Positions 38,475-49,000 of a stretch of 64,000 bases of DNA are shown here, piece after piece (position 1 is the first letter of the stretch; every line of letters begins with the position of its first letter). The notes below the pieces were generated by a model. The model saw nothing but the letters and a program-made list of their open reading frames with translations. It was not told where the DNA came from and ran no database searches. Origin of the DNA: Snodgrassella alvi (GTDB lineage Bacteria > Pseudomonadota > Gammaproteobacteria > Burkholderiales > Neisseriaceae); assembly GCF_002777855.1 (NCBI RefSeq), contig NZ_MEIK01000016.1:1-64000 (forward strand), read 5' to 3'. The translations under genes and the position numbers were made by a program.

Positions 38475-38778
38475 AAACAAACCTGATATTTATAAATTAT
38501 ATTTAATCAATATATTCAAACTGGCAAAACAAATTCACCAACAAAGTAGCAACTGGGTAGCGACCTTTTATCATTCATTTCTTCATGCTGTGGCATAAAG
38601 CCGATATACTTATACTTTAATTAGTATTAATCATATAGCATAATATTTTTAATCAAATTCTTTAGTCACATATTTCTATAAGCCACGCCAGACATAGTCA
38701 GGCTGACAAAATCAACACATACTCTGACAACACAGAGATAGCGTTTCCTGAACATTTTGGCGCTGTTTATCGCTAGAT
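38475..38778. other. Spacer between the carrier gene and the ygiW-like gene
   Basis: About 300 bp, no coding frame or clear regulatory element seen apart from an AT-rich stretch likely to include the carrier promoter. Confidence 0.45.
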
Positions 38779-39168
38779 TTATGGCACAATCTTACGAAGA
38801 TGTTTCACGTCGATTTCTACAGAATTCCAGTCCTTATCCACTTCTCCCTGAATTTCCACAGTATCCTGTGGACTGACTCTTAGTCCGTTCCAGCGCTTTT
38901 GATCGATATCCACATCTATTACCCCAGTAGCATCCTGAAATTTATACATATCATCCGAAACATGCTTGGTTATTTTGCCACGCAAAATAACACGACTGTC
39001 GTCAGGCAAAGATTTGGCATGAGTAACAGTGGTTACAGCGGCATTAGGGTCTTTATATCCACTCTTTTGCGTGGGCACAGAAGGACCAGTAAATCCTCCT
39101 TGACCGGCAGCTATTAGCGGCATAGAAACCATAGCAATAATCCCAGACAACGTAGTAATTTTTTTCAT
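38779..39168 (-). CDS. YgiW/YdeI-family periplasmic OB-fold stress protein
   Basis: This 129-residue protein has a classical signal peptide (MKK start, hydrophobic core, cleavage near residue 20 after AAG) followed by a single bacterial OB-fold (BOF) domain: FTGPS, TTVTHAKSLPDDSRVILRGKI, YKFQDATGVIDVDID and VEIQGEVDKDW. Family members are induced by peroxide, cadmium, cationic peptides or low pH in enterobacteria and are thought to bind a small ligand in the periplasm. GAGAG lies upstream of the ATG. It stands alone. Confidence 0.9.
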   Translation of the reverse strand: MKKITTLSGIIAMVSMPLIAAGQGGFTGPSVPTQKSGYKDPNAAVTTVTHAKSLPDDSRVILRGKITKHVSDDMYKFQDATGVIDVDIDQKRWNGLRVSPQDTVEIQGEVDKDWNSVEIDVKHLRKIVP

Positions 39169-39697
39169 GGTGATTTCTCTCTACATTTAATAAAGCTAGT
39201 TCTGTTATTGATAGTAAATAACGGTATTAAATATCGACTTTGGAGTAAAGTAAAGAAAATTATATGGCAAATACCTAACATCTGCTGAAAATGCAAAAGA
39301 TTATTATGAAAATAGATTTGAAAAATCAGAATATTAACGACAAATATAAACAAATATTGGAGAGAGCATTTGAGATTGAAAAGACGACAAATAGCTATAC
39401 TCTAAGCAAGAAATAAAGAAGAAATTAGAGAAAAAGAGATCCAAATAGAAAAAAAAATGGAATACTGGATACAAATCATTAAAAATAATATCCATGTAAA
39501 AGTGGATTTAATCAGAAAAGCAAAGTTTCATACTCTTAATTCACGTATCCATTACAGTTCAGTTTCAATAACAAAAAACAAAAACAAAAAATTGATATTA
39601 TTTTCAATTTTATTTTAATTTTCTGAGCTATCTGACTGCTACAGATTATATTTATAAACCTATCAAAAAATACAGCCAGATAGCTGTCTAAGTAAAA
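39169..39697. other. AT-rich spacer
   Basis: About 530 bp, strongly A-rich on the plus strand in its middle (39380-39600), without a credible coding frame. The 3' end near 39665 carries the weak hairpin listed separately. Confidence 0.5.
39665..39687 (-). terminator. Probable terminator of the YjzC-like gene
   Basis: On the minus strand ACAGC and GCTGT form a short stem with a six-base loop followed by ATTTTTTGAT, 11 bp after the stop codon. Confidence 0.6.
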
Positions 39698-39880
39698 TTA
39701 ATGTTTACTGTCTGGAGTTCTGCTTTTTAGTTTCCAGCAATTACCTGCGTGCTGAGTAGGCGGTGCTTTTTCATGATCCTTAATTGTTGCAAAATTTTCC
39801 AGAGGATGGCCGTGCTGATCAACTTCTTGATAGATACCACCATTGGTACCAGAATTATCACCAGGTTTAAGATTACTCAT
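39698..39880 (-). CDS. YjzC-like small protein
   Basis: The protein has 60 residues. LKPGDNSGTNGGIYQEVD near the start and a C-terminal APPTQHAGNCWKL segment resemble the small YjzC family (pattern PG-x-x-x-x-GIY ... PPT ... G-x-x-W), best known from Bacillus but found scattered in other phyla. No function is established. AGGAG six bases before the ATG and a hairpin after the stop support it being a real, separately transcribed gene. No signal peptide or membrane segment. Confidence 0.72.
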   Translation of the reverse strand: MSNLKPGDNSGTNGGIYQEVDQHGHPLENFATIKDHEKAPPTQHAGNCWKLKSRTPDSKH

Positions 39881-40255
39881 ATACTACTCCTATTCACAAT
39901 AGTAACCGTGAAACTACGGTGAAGATATTATTCGATGTAATTTAATATAATACAAGCACTTAACATTATTTTAACTTGTTGCAATTAAATTAACAGCCCA
40001 TAATCAACCTTCACCCAGATACAAACATACAGTCTTGTAGTATCCCCACAAAATCATTGAAACCAATCAAATCTAAACCATTACAACATTCATAGAAATA
40101 ACTAATAAATACCAATAATATCTGCCACCACATTAATTCATAGATAATTTAATAATGAATCAGAAAGTTTTTAAAGACGCTTGAAGCATATTTGCAAGAA
40201 TCAGCATCATTTTCGGTTACAATATTTGTTTGTAAAGAAATCTCCAAGGAAACGT
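39881..40255. other. AT-rich spacer
   Basis: About 375 bp between divergent genes; no coding frame or distinctive element recognised beyond the expected promoters. Confidence 0.45.
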
Positions 40256-40960
40256 ATGGCTTGTGCTCAGGTGCATGATTACCTGCAAACTCAAGGATTA
40301 AAATTATCGGCAGACCAAGTGCAGATGGCCATGCTGGCTGCCCAGTCAGTTTTAACACTCGCTCAGGCCGAAATAGATATGTCAGTAATTTGGTATCAGG
40401 AAAATGGTTTTAGTCTGGCAGAAAAACTAGGTGTGAACACCGTATCATTGCACCAGCTTCAGCCTACAGAACTTTTTACTGCCAATAACAACAGCACATA
40501 TACTTTACGCCAGATGTATCTAGCTCTAGATTCAATAGCCAGCCGTCATCATAATGAAATCTTTGCATTGTACTTATATGAACCAGATGAGATAACAGGA
40601 CATTTGTATCGACTGCTTTCCCGTAGTGGTAGCTTACCAGCACAAATCTATTGTGGACAGCAACAGGTGCAGCAGTATTTATTTGTACGTACCGCCACTA
40701 CCGGCTGGCTGAATCAGGTGAATAATGTCCAGCATTGGCTGAGTGATGGCAGCTTAACTGGCGAGCAAGCCGCTCATTCCCAGCTGGCTATTCCAGTTAC
40801 CAATGCACAGGGGCATGTACTGGGTGTACTATATGCAGCTCACATGCAGCCCAATTCCATCTCCGAAACCGAACTGATAGACTGGACAGCATTAGCCATT
40901 GTCATCCCACCATTATTGCAAAACCTGCATCAGGCCATCGAGACTTCCATCAAGAGATAA
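40256..40960 (+). CDS. GAF-domain-like protein of unknown function
   Basis: The protein has 234 residues and is soluble, with no signal peptide. An N-terminal helical segment (MACAQVHDYLQTQGLKLS) precedes a region reading like a GAF fold: YLALDSIASRHHNEIFALYLYE, then SQLAIPVTNAQGHVLGVLYAAHM, then ETELIDWTALAIVIPPLLQNL as the closing helix. GAF domains bind small ligands; the ligand is unknown. ATG 40256 is chosen because AAGGA lies five bases upstream; the frame continues 25 codons further to a TTG without family support. ribA starts four bases after the stop, so the two genes are almost certainly co-transcribed. Confidence 0.7.
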   Translation: MACAQVHDYLQTQGLKLSADQVQMAMLAAQSVLTLAQAEIDMSVIWYQENGFSLAEKLGVNTVSLHQLQPTELFTANNNSTYTLRQMYLALDSIASRHHNEIFALYLYEPDEITGHLYRLLSRSGSLPAQIYCGQQQVQQYLFVRTATTGWLNQVNNVQHWLSDGSLTGEQAAHSQLAIPVTNAQGHVLGVLYAAHMQPNSISETELIDWTALAIVIPPLLQNLHQAIETSIKR

Positions 40961-40964
40961 AAAC

Positions 40965-41588
40965 ATGACAGCAACACAACAAAACCAGATAAAAGATAAC
41001 AGCCCTGTAAGATTCATTTCTGCATGCCGTTTGCCTACCCAGTGGGGTGAATTCACAATGTACGGTTTTGAAGATGTACGCAATAAACAGGAACACATTG
41101 CACTTACAGTAGGTGATGTAAGTAGTGGAGCACCAGTTCTTGGACGCATTCATTCAGAATGCCTGACCGGTGATGCTCTTTTTTCTAGACGCTGCGATTG
41201 CGGGCCACAGCTAGAAGCATCCATGAAGGCTGTACAGAAGGCAGGGCGTGGTGTAATTGTTTATTTACGGCAAGAAGGCAGGGGTATAGGTTTACTCAAT
41301 AAGATTCGAGCTTACAAGCTTCAAGATGAAGGTATGGATACCGTAGAAGCCAATCTGGCCTTAGGATTGCCTATAGATGCACGTGATTTCAGTCTGGCCA
41401 AATATATTCTCGATTATCTTAGCATCAGTTCAGTACAGCTGATGACCAATAACCCACACAAAGTAGATACCCTCAAAGCATCGGGCATCAACGTAGTTAA
41501 GCGCGTACCCTTACACGTTGGTCAGAATCCAGAAAATCAGCAGTATTTGCACACCAAAATGGAAAAACTTGGCCATTTCGCAAACTAA
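40965..41588 (+). CDS. ribA: GTP cyclohydrolase II
   Basis: RibA opens GTP to give the pyrimidine precursor of riboflavin, releasing formate and pyrophosphate. The 207-residue protein carries the zinc site cysteines in SECLTGDALFSRRCDCG, the catalytic region VYLRQEGRGIGL, and the GTP-binding segment KLQDEGMDTVEAN. It is the stand-alone form with no DHBP synthase domain. ATG 40965 (MTATQQNQ) is four bases after the GAF gene stop; earlier in-frame starts lie inside that gene. Confidence 0.96.
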   Translation: MTATQQNQIKDNSPVRFISACRLPTQWGEFTMYGFEDVRNKQEHIALTVGDVSSGAPVLGRIHSECLTGDALFSRRCDCGPQLEASMKAVQKAGRGVIVYLRQEGRGIGLLNKIRAYKLQDEGMDTVEANLALGLPIDARDFSLAKYILDYLSISSVQLMTNNPHKVDTLKASGINVVKRVPLHVGQNPENQQYLHTKMEKLGHFAN

Positions 41589-41721
41589 TTAGATTATTAT
41601 CTGAATAAATATTTGTTTTAAAATTTAAAAAATATGCTTTTTATATTAGTTTTAAACGCACGCTAATCTAAACTTCTTTTCAAGCCAATAAACAAATTAT
41701 TTTTCATATTTTAAATAAAAA

Positions 41722-41761
41722 TGCACTTACTACCTAAGTTATTACTCAAGTAGTAAGTGCA
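41722..41761 (-). terminator. Terminator of the first PilC-type gene
   Basis: TGCACTTACTAC and GTAGTAAGTGCA form a perfect 12-bp stem around a 16-base loop. On the minus strand it is followed by TTTTTATTT. It lies 34 bp beyond the stop of the gene ending at 41796. Confidence 0.82.
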
Positions 41762-41795
41762 GATTGAAGTTATCAATACTAGCTATTTAATTAAT

Positions 41796-44700
41796 TTAAT
41801 CAAGATAACTTGTTTTCACTTCTCTCCATGACAATCGTTTAATACTGATAGGACACATTTGAATACCATTTATCACTGGTTTGGATCCATCAGTCATAGC
41901 TATCTGAGGAGCGGTTCGTAAACAGCTTGTCTGATTTTCCTTTTGTTTATTTAATGAAGTTTGTTTACCAGAAACGCTGAGAACATTCTTATTACTTCCG
42001 CCACTAATTTTCATACCTACTAGACTATCAATGCCGACACTGCTTGCTAAAGGAGTGTTTGGATCAAAGATGATATGCGGATCCGATTCAAGCAATGCAC
42101 CACCTGTTAGAGCATTGAATTGCGTTTTTCTTGTGTAAACATTGGTTTTTTCATTTGTGGTTACCGGCTGACAAGGATCACGAAGCTTATTATCAGAAGA
42201 AACTGAATAAGAACGGGTAAGCACCATTCCAGAATATAAAAGCTGTTCTACAGGTGTTACCACACGTTCACCATCAGTATTCAGATTAAAATACCAGCCT
42301 CTGTATTTGTCAGCTGAAAAAGGATTATTACTTAACACACCTGTTCCACCGTTATAGGTCATAACTTGTTGCAGTAAAGAATTTTTACTAACCAGTGGGT
42401 CAACATTAGGTGTCAGATCATCGTAAATACCATAGATGGTTTGTTGGTCCTTATTTTCCAAATCAGACTGATAAATATCACTACCTGTACCGAATACAAT
42501 AACCACTTTACGATTCGTTTTCTGATCCGATGAAGAATTATTAGGGTCTTGTTGGGCTTCATAAATAGCTGGTGCAGTAGTAATAGGAACACCCGCTGAA
42601 AAGATTTTAGTCGCTTTCCAATTAGCTGGATTTGGGCTACGCAAATCAAAACGGAACAAATTACCTGCATAATCACCGGCATAAACAAGATCAGCAACGC
42701 CATCACCATCAATATCATAAGCAACCGGACTGGATAACCCTCCCGATCCGCCTGGCGCAACTATCTTGGCTATTTGTTGTCCGGCATGCATTCCAGTTCT
42801 GACATAACCAGCAGTACCGACATCTATACCCAGTACATCATAAATATACAATGCTGACTCTTCAGATTGTTGAGTTGGCAAGTTACGGTAGTCTTCAGAG
42901 TAATTATATCCATTATTAAGGAACGCAGCTTCCCGGATGTGATCCTTAACTGAAACAGCTGAGGCATCTTTATCGGTATTGACCCGAACACGGGCTACAC
43001 TAGGGGTACCAATTGTATAGCCAAATTTATTATTTTCTCCGCTGGGCGTCTGGAAAAGAAATACATTTTTATACCAGTCGGAGCTTCCCATATTGTCAGC
43101 GCCTATTGGCTTTCCAGAAATCAAATCTTTTCCGCCGATATTAATCGCGAAAGCTCCGCGTCCGGCTTGACCCATATTAGAAACCATAAATATCAGTTCA
43201 GGTGCATCGCCTCTATTTTCAGTTTCATAAACAGAAAAACCACCATTTAATAAAAATCGATGTGGATGTTCACTATCTCTACCATAATTATTATCAGTTA
43301 AATCTTTGTAGTAGTGTGCAACAATATCACTACCATCATTACTTTGTCGCTCAATAGCCATAGGCATGAAATTAAATTTCAAATCATAAGGCTGAGTTTC
43401 ATTATTAGTAGATTGGAAAACATATACCATACCATCGTTGGCAGAAGTTATCATATACTTCTGATATCCGTTATTTTGATTCTCACCAATAGTAAGAATG
43501 GGATTATCATCAATATCGCCTATATTGCGGGTGTCTCCATAATTTTCTTTTTGCTTACGCTCACGGTAGTTCAGAACATATCCGTCTTTTTTAATTTCGT
43601 TGTCAGCTTTTGAACGGCTAAGCCAAGTAAGCAAGCCATTCAACCATTCTGACTTATTTTTGTCATTATCTGGAATTGAAAAATAATTATTATTTAAATC
43701 TTTCAATGAATCAGAGTACAGATAAGTGTTTGTACCATCATTCAGCAACAATTTACGATTAGCATAGCCAGGCTGAATTTTGCAAGATGCAATATCTGTA
43801 TCATCCAGTTTATTAATACAAATCTGACTACTCCAGCCACCGGTTTCTACTCGGGCAGTAATCATGGCGTTTTTAGTTGTTGTACTAGAAACACCTACTG
43901 TGGGTGCAGTGGTAGTGACATTAACTGTAGTAGTGGTTGTTTTCCCTTTTATTTCTTCAAAAATTTTCTTAAATGCATCATTAATTTCCTGCAGCGAATT
44001 TGCATTGAAAAAGTACCTAGCATTTGGGTTAGTTTTGGGGTCATAGTCAGGCTTTGGAGAAGCACCATTTAACAAATATGCTATTGCTCTTGATTGGTCA
44101 GTTGACAAAGCTCTGCTTCCCAGTCCCACACCTATAGTGAATGTTTGTGCTGTCTGAGTAAAATTTTTTGTGTGTCCAGGTTTATCGCCCAGTGGATCCG
44201 GTCCATTCCATGGTTGACCAGCTTCATCAACTGATCTTCTATCCGTAAACTTATTGGTATTTACTTGGTAAGCACCACCAGAGTTAGTAACAAAATCTTT
44301 GGAATAAATGTAATCACCAAAATTTTTGTTTGCCAAAGTATTGGTGTAGTAATTGAGCAAATTAAACCGATTATTTATGTTTACGAGGGTACCATCTGGT
44401 CTGATATTGCTTCCATCGAAATAACCATCATAACCGTAGTTGAGTCGTCCGGCATAATATGTGGAATCTGTTATTGGAAGTGTTCCGGCATCCAGACCAT
44501 CAGTTAATAGGATTAAATAAGATTTCTGGCAACGATATCTCAATTTGTTCATCACTGTATTGCGTACAACAGCGTTTAACCTTAGGGCTGTGGGTGTGCC
44601 TCCCGATGCTCTTAATCCTCGAATAGATTGCGCTTTGTTGCCAATTATATGATCTTTGATAAACTGGTAATCTTTAAGCTCAGAGGTATCATAAAATTTG

Positions 44701-45326
44701 TTGTAGTCTGGAGTAATATATGCAGGATATGATCCATTAGGATTTTTTTCTAAATCAGCCCAGTTATTCATTGGTTGGAGACTGAAATAAAATTCATTTT
44801 TATTGGTGTCAACAATATCTGATAATACTCTTTGTACCATCATCATTTTGGTTGTTTTCTTGTCACCATCGACACCGATAGCTTTACAGTAACCATAAAA
44901 AGTCCATTTGTGTTCATTTACAGGTAAACTTGGATCATCAATTTGCTCATCTAGTCTAGCTAAATCAGGAAATCCCGTAACCATATTATTCTCTCCGCTC
45001 CATGCGCTGGTCGGACCCCAGTTAGAACATTTTTTGGTGTTTGGGTTTAATCTTTGACAAGTGTATGTACGATACTGACATTGATAACCGATTGAATCAC
45101 CCATACTACCCGAATCATCGATATACAAAGTAATATTAGGTTTTATGTTATAAGCAGTTGTAGTAGTAGATTTGCTTTGTAAACGCAGAGGAACATCAGC
45201 AAAGATATTAGATGCTGCCTGAGTTTGCAGCATAATTAAACTCAAAGCCCCAGCTACAGCTTTGAATATAATTCTTTTACCAAAGCCACAACTGGAATTT
45301 TCTTCCCTTGTGATTTTATTATACAT
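41796..45326 (-). CDS. pilC: Type IV pilus tip adhesin PilC/PilY1, copy 1
   Basis: This 1176-residue exported protein has a signal peptide ending near residue 37 (LQTQA-AS). The first half contains a von Willebrand A-like region with the metal-binding motif DDSGSM at about 70-75 and a later YLILLTDGLDAG strand. The C-terminal half is the PilY1-type beta-propeller, with a calcium loop DIDGDGVADLVYAGDY at about 868-883 and NLFRFDLRSPNPANW. PilC/PilY1 proteins sit at the pilus tip and promote pilus extension and adhesion. GGAG lies about ten bases before the ATG. The N-terminal cysteine-rich segment (QCQYRTYTCQRL) differs from copy 2. Confidence 0.93.
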   Translation of the reverse strand: MYNKITREENSSCGFGKRIIFKAVAGALSLIMLQTQAASNIFADVPLRLQSKSTTTTAYNIKPNITLYIDDSGSMGDSIGYQCQYRTYTCQRLNPNTKKCSNWGPTSAWSGENNMVTGFPDLARLDEQIDDPSLPVNEHKWTFYGYCKAIGVDGDKKTTKMMMVQRVLSDIVDTNKNEFYFSLQPMNNWADLEKNPNGSYPAYITPDYNKFYDTSELKDYQFIKDHIIGNKAQSIRGLRASGGTPTALRLNAVVRNTVMNKLRYRCQKSYLILLTDGLDAGTLPITDSTYYAGRLNYGYDGYFDGSNIRPDGTLVNINNRFNLLNYYTNTLANKNFGDYIYSKDFVTNSGGAYQVNTNKFTDRRSVDEAGQPWNGPDPLGDKPGHTKNFTQTAQTFTIGVGLGSRALSTDQSRAIAYLLNGASPKPDYDPKTNPNARYFFNANSLQEINDAFKKIFEEIKGKTTTTTVNVTTTAPTVGVSSTTTKNAMITARVETGGWSSQICINKLDDTDIASCKIQPGYANRKLLLNDGTNTYLYSDSLKDLNNNYFSIPDNDKNKSEWLNGLLTWLSRSKADNEIKKDGYVLNYRERKQKENYGDTRNIGDIDDNPILTIGENQNNGYQKYMITSANDGMVYVFQSTNNETQPYDLKFNFMPMAIERQSNDGSDIVAHYYKDLTDNNYGRDSEHPHRFLLNGGFSVYETENRGDAPELIFMVSNMGQAGRGAFAINIGGKDLISGKPIGADNMGSSDWYKNVFLFQTPSGENNKFGYTIGTPSVARVRVNTDKDASAVSVKDHIREAAFLNNGYNYSEDYRNLPTQQSEESALYIYDVLGIDVGTAGYVRTGMHAGQQIAKIVAPGGSGGLSSPVAYDIDGDGVADLVYAGDYAGNLFRFDLRSPNPANWKATKIFSAGVPITTAPAIYEAQQDPNNSSSDQKTNRKVVIVFGTGSDIYQSDLENKDQQTIYGIYDDLTPNVDPLVSKNSLLQQVMTYNGGTGVLSNNPFSADKYRGWYFNLNTDGERVVTPVEQLLYSGMVLTRSYSVSSDNKLRDPCQPVTTNEKTNVYTRKTQFNALTGGALLESDPHIIFDPNTPLASSVGIDSLVGMKISGGSNKNVLSVSGKQTSLNKQKENQTSCLRTAPQIAMTDGSKPVINGIQMCPISIKRLSWREVKTSYLD

Positions 45327-46025
45327 AGGGTTGTTCTCCGATTAATATAACTGCAAATATTAAATTTGAAATTAATTACATACAATCAACAGTTAAACAT
45401 ATATATTTTCATATTATTACTTTTAAAGAAATGTGTAATAAAATAAATTTAAAACATTTTTATGTAAATATACATTCAACTAAAAATTCACTTAGCACTC
45501 AAATCTTCAATAATTGCTGAGATCATGATTGCTTTAGATTTAGAAAACCGGTTTTCAATTCTAAATTGCTACTTTATTCATACCTTACCTTGTTACTTGG
45601 GCTGCTGGTTAAATTTTATGAAGATATTGTCTTCAAAACTACTTAAAATGTAAAAATATTTTTCAAAATTAAGTATATTTTATAAAAACTAATATATGAT
45701 AATATAGGTATAAAAACTGTTTAAGTCAATTGATTTGAATTAAAACTTATTTACAAAAATTATCAGATTGATTACATGTCTGTTCGAATCCTAATAATGA
45801 AACAAACAGCCAAACAATTATTTTATGGTATGTTTTAATAAAGAATTAAATAATTGATATTATCGACATTTACCAAAATATGTATGAAGATTATTGCTCA
45901 ATGTAATAATATGTCAAAATAAAAAATCAGACGAATTCGCGCAGTATGAGAAAATAAAGCAGATTATATTTGAATATAATCTGCCTATTAAAAAGAATAA
46001 ACTGTTAAAGCATACTTGGTTTTAA
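45327..46025. other. AT-rich spacer between the two PilC genes
   Basis: About 700 bp upstream of PilC copy 1, very AT-rich, with no coding frame. It contains a perfect 14-bp palindrome, GAAAACCGGTTTTC at 45543-45556, and near its right end the terminator of copy 2. No homopolymer tract like the phase-variable poly-G of neisserial pilC is present here. Confidence 0.55.
45959..45984 (-). terminator. Terminator of the second PilC-type gene
   Basis: GCAGATTATATT and AATATAATCTGC form a 12-bp inverted repeat with a minimal loop; on the minus strand TTTATTTT follows. It is 41 bp past the stop at 46026. Confidence 0.8.
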
Positions 46026-49000
46026 TTAGTGATAGCTGGTTCTTATTTCACGCCATGAAAGTTGCTTAATGCTGATAGGACAGCGTGGAACATTTACTGT
46101 TAATTTTTCTCCATCGGTTGTGGCGGCGACCACTGCTGCACGTGAGCAACTATCTGGGAAAGGCGTTTTTTCACTTAGTGGCTTTTGGGTAGCCGACCCA
46201 CCTATATCAATAGCATTATAGCCTAATACTATAAAACCAAAAGGTCCTTCTTTGTTGACACTTGCGCCTGCTGGTGCATGTTCATCAAACACAAAGTTGG
46301 GATCTGAAATCTGTAATGCCCCTCCATTTTTTATATTATATTGGATTTTGCCAGTGCTCACTGAGGTGCGCTGTGTTGTGGTTGTTACTTTACATGGATC
46401 AGGAAGTTTGTTTTCTTTTTTCACGTTGTACGTGCGTGAAAGAACAGCTCCGGCATAAGATACTATCACTGGTTTCGTGACTACACGTTCTCCAGTGTTG
46501 TTTTGCAGTAGGAAATACCAGCCGCGGTGAACTTTTGGGTTTAATGGGTAATTACTCAGTAGTCTATAACGCTCTTTTTGAATAAATTCCTGTTTTAACA
46601 AATTATTTTTATTTATTTCTTCTACTTGTGTCTGATTTAAATTGTCATAGATTCCATAAACTGATTGCTGCTGTTTGTTATTCAAGTCTGATTGATAAAT
46701 ATCACTTCCAGTACCAAACGTGATAATCGCGGTTTGACTGGTACTGTGATTTTGTCCGGGTGTCTGTATCAAAACTACACCTGGTGCTGAAGTAATAGGA
46801 GCATCAGCAGTAAAAATTTTATGCACTTTCCAGTTGGCCGGATTAGGGGAACGCAAATCAAAGCGATAGAGATTTCCTCCATAGTCGCCAGCGTAAACAA
46901 TGTCGGCTATGCCATCTCCATCGATATCAATAACGGTGGGACTGGATAGACCGCCTTTACTATTAGGTGCAGTCAGTTTAGCAATCAGTTCACCTTTTTT
47001 GGGGCCTGTACGCGTGTAAGCTTTGGTGCCTACATCAATCCCGAGAATATCGTAAATATACAAAGCCGATTCAGGGGAGGGTTTGGCGCTTATATCCTGA
47101 GCCAGAGTTGAGGAGTAGTTGTAACCATTGCTGATGAATGCTGCCTGACGGATGTGGTCGGTTATAGAGGTATCCGATGCGTTGGCTGCCTTGTTTACGC
47201 GTACACGGGCAATTGCAGGTGTGCCAACGGTATATCCGAATTGGTTGTCTTTTCCGCTTGGAGTCTGAAACAGAAATACATCTTGATACCAATTAGATGA
47301 ATTCATATTTTCTGCAGCAAGAGGACGGCCTGTTATGACATCGTGCCCGCCGATGTTGATACCAAAGGCGCCGCGCCCAGCCTGTCCTAAAGTAGAAACC
47401 ATAAAAATTTGTTGTGGGCGATTGTTGCTACCATCTGTCTGTTGTACGACCATGCCGCCGTTGAGGAGGTAGCGATGGGGGGTGGAATCGTTAGAACCAT
47501 ATTTTTTACTGGTTAAATCTTTATAGTAATGAGCAATTAAATCAGAACCATTATTACTTTGTCTTTCGATGCCCATTGGCATGTAGTTGAATTTTAAATC
47601 GTACGGGTAATTTGAGCTGTTGCTTGAGCGGAATACATAGACCATGCCGTCATTGGCTGAGGTAATCAGGTATTGCTGACGATTGTTTTCGATATTGCCG
47701 GCGGTAAGAATTGGGTTGTCGATGATATCGCCGATATCACGGGTATTGCCAAAATCTTTCAACGGACGACGGGTGCGATAATCCAATACAAAATCATTGT
47801 TTTTGAGTGTTGAATCGGTAAGAGAGCGGTTTAACCAAGCCAGTAAACCGTCGCGCCATTCTAAACGGTTTTTATTATTATTGCTGATTTTAAATGTGCT
47901 GTTGTTTAAACTGTTTAGATTGCCATCAAAGAGATAGGTGTTTTTGCCATCGTTCAGTAGTAATTGCCGGTTATCAAAGGATGGTTGCATGGGGCAAGTA
48001 TCGTTGTTATTTTTTTTATCGAGATCTGATATACAGATGCGGCTGCTCCATGCTCCGGTTTCTACTTTGGCGGTAATGGATAAATTACCGATACTGGTGT
48101 TAGATATGGCAATGGTGGGGGCAGTAGTGGTGGTTTGAATGGTAGAAGCGGTCATTTCTCCTTTAATGGTTTTAAAAATTTTGTCAAAGGCACTGATAAT
48201 TTCATCACGGGAATTGGCGTTGAAAAAGCGCCCTTTGGGATTGTTTTTTTCATTAAATTCACCACTAGGTGTGGCACCGTTTTCCAAATAAGGAATGGCT
48301 ATTTTGGCTTCATTGGTATTACGCTGGCCTAAACCTACACCAATGGTAAAGGTTTGCGCAGTTTGAACAAAGCGTTTACCGGTTTTGGGGTCAACTTCAT
48401 CCCATGGCTGGCCTGCTTCATCGGTTTTTCTTCTAACTGGTGATGCATTAATGGATCGGCCACTGGAATTATAATAATCCTTGGTGTAGATATAGTTGCC
48501 AAAGTTAGAATTATTGAGCCTGTCTGTGTAGTATTTCAGACGTAATGGTTTGTTGATGTTGTGATTGCGTGCCAGAAAATTAAGGCGCTCATTTTCACTG
48601 CTGTAATCACGGTCGAAATAAGCATCGTAGCGTGAGTCTTTACTGTTATTGTAGTTTTTGTCGGATACGGAGTAGGTATTGTCTGCCTCGCCATCACTCA
48701 ACAGAATAATATAGGATTTTTGACAACGGTATTTAAGTTTGTTTATCACTAGATTGCGGGCGATGACCGGAAACTGGCGTGTGGTTGGTGTATCACATGG
48801 AGTTTCAAGTTTTTTAATATTGTCCAGCATGTTCTGGTAATTTTCGGGATCTGAAGTGTCATAAAATTTGTTGAATTTTTTTTGGTCACCTGTACCGCAC
48901 ATGGGTCGAAAAGCAAAATACATATCATCATGATAGTTATTGATGATGTCTGTTAATACTTCTTTTACTGAATCTATACGACGATAGGTGTCACAGCTAT

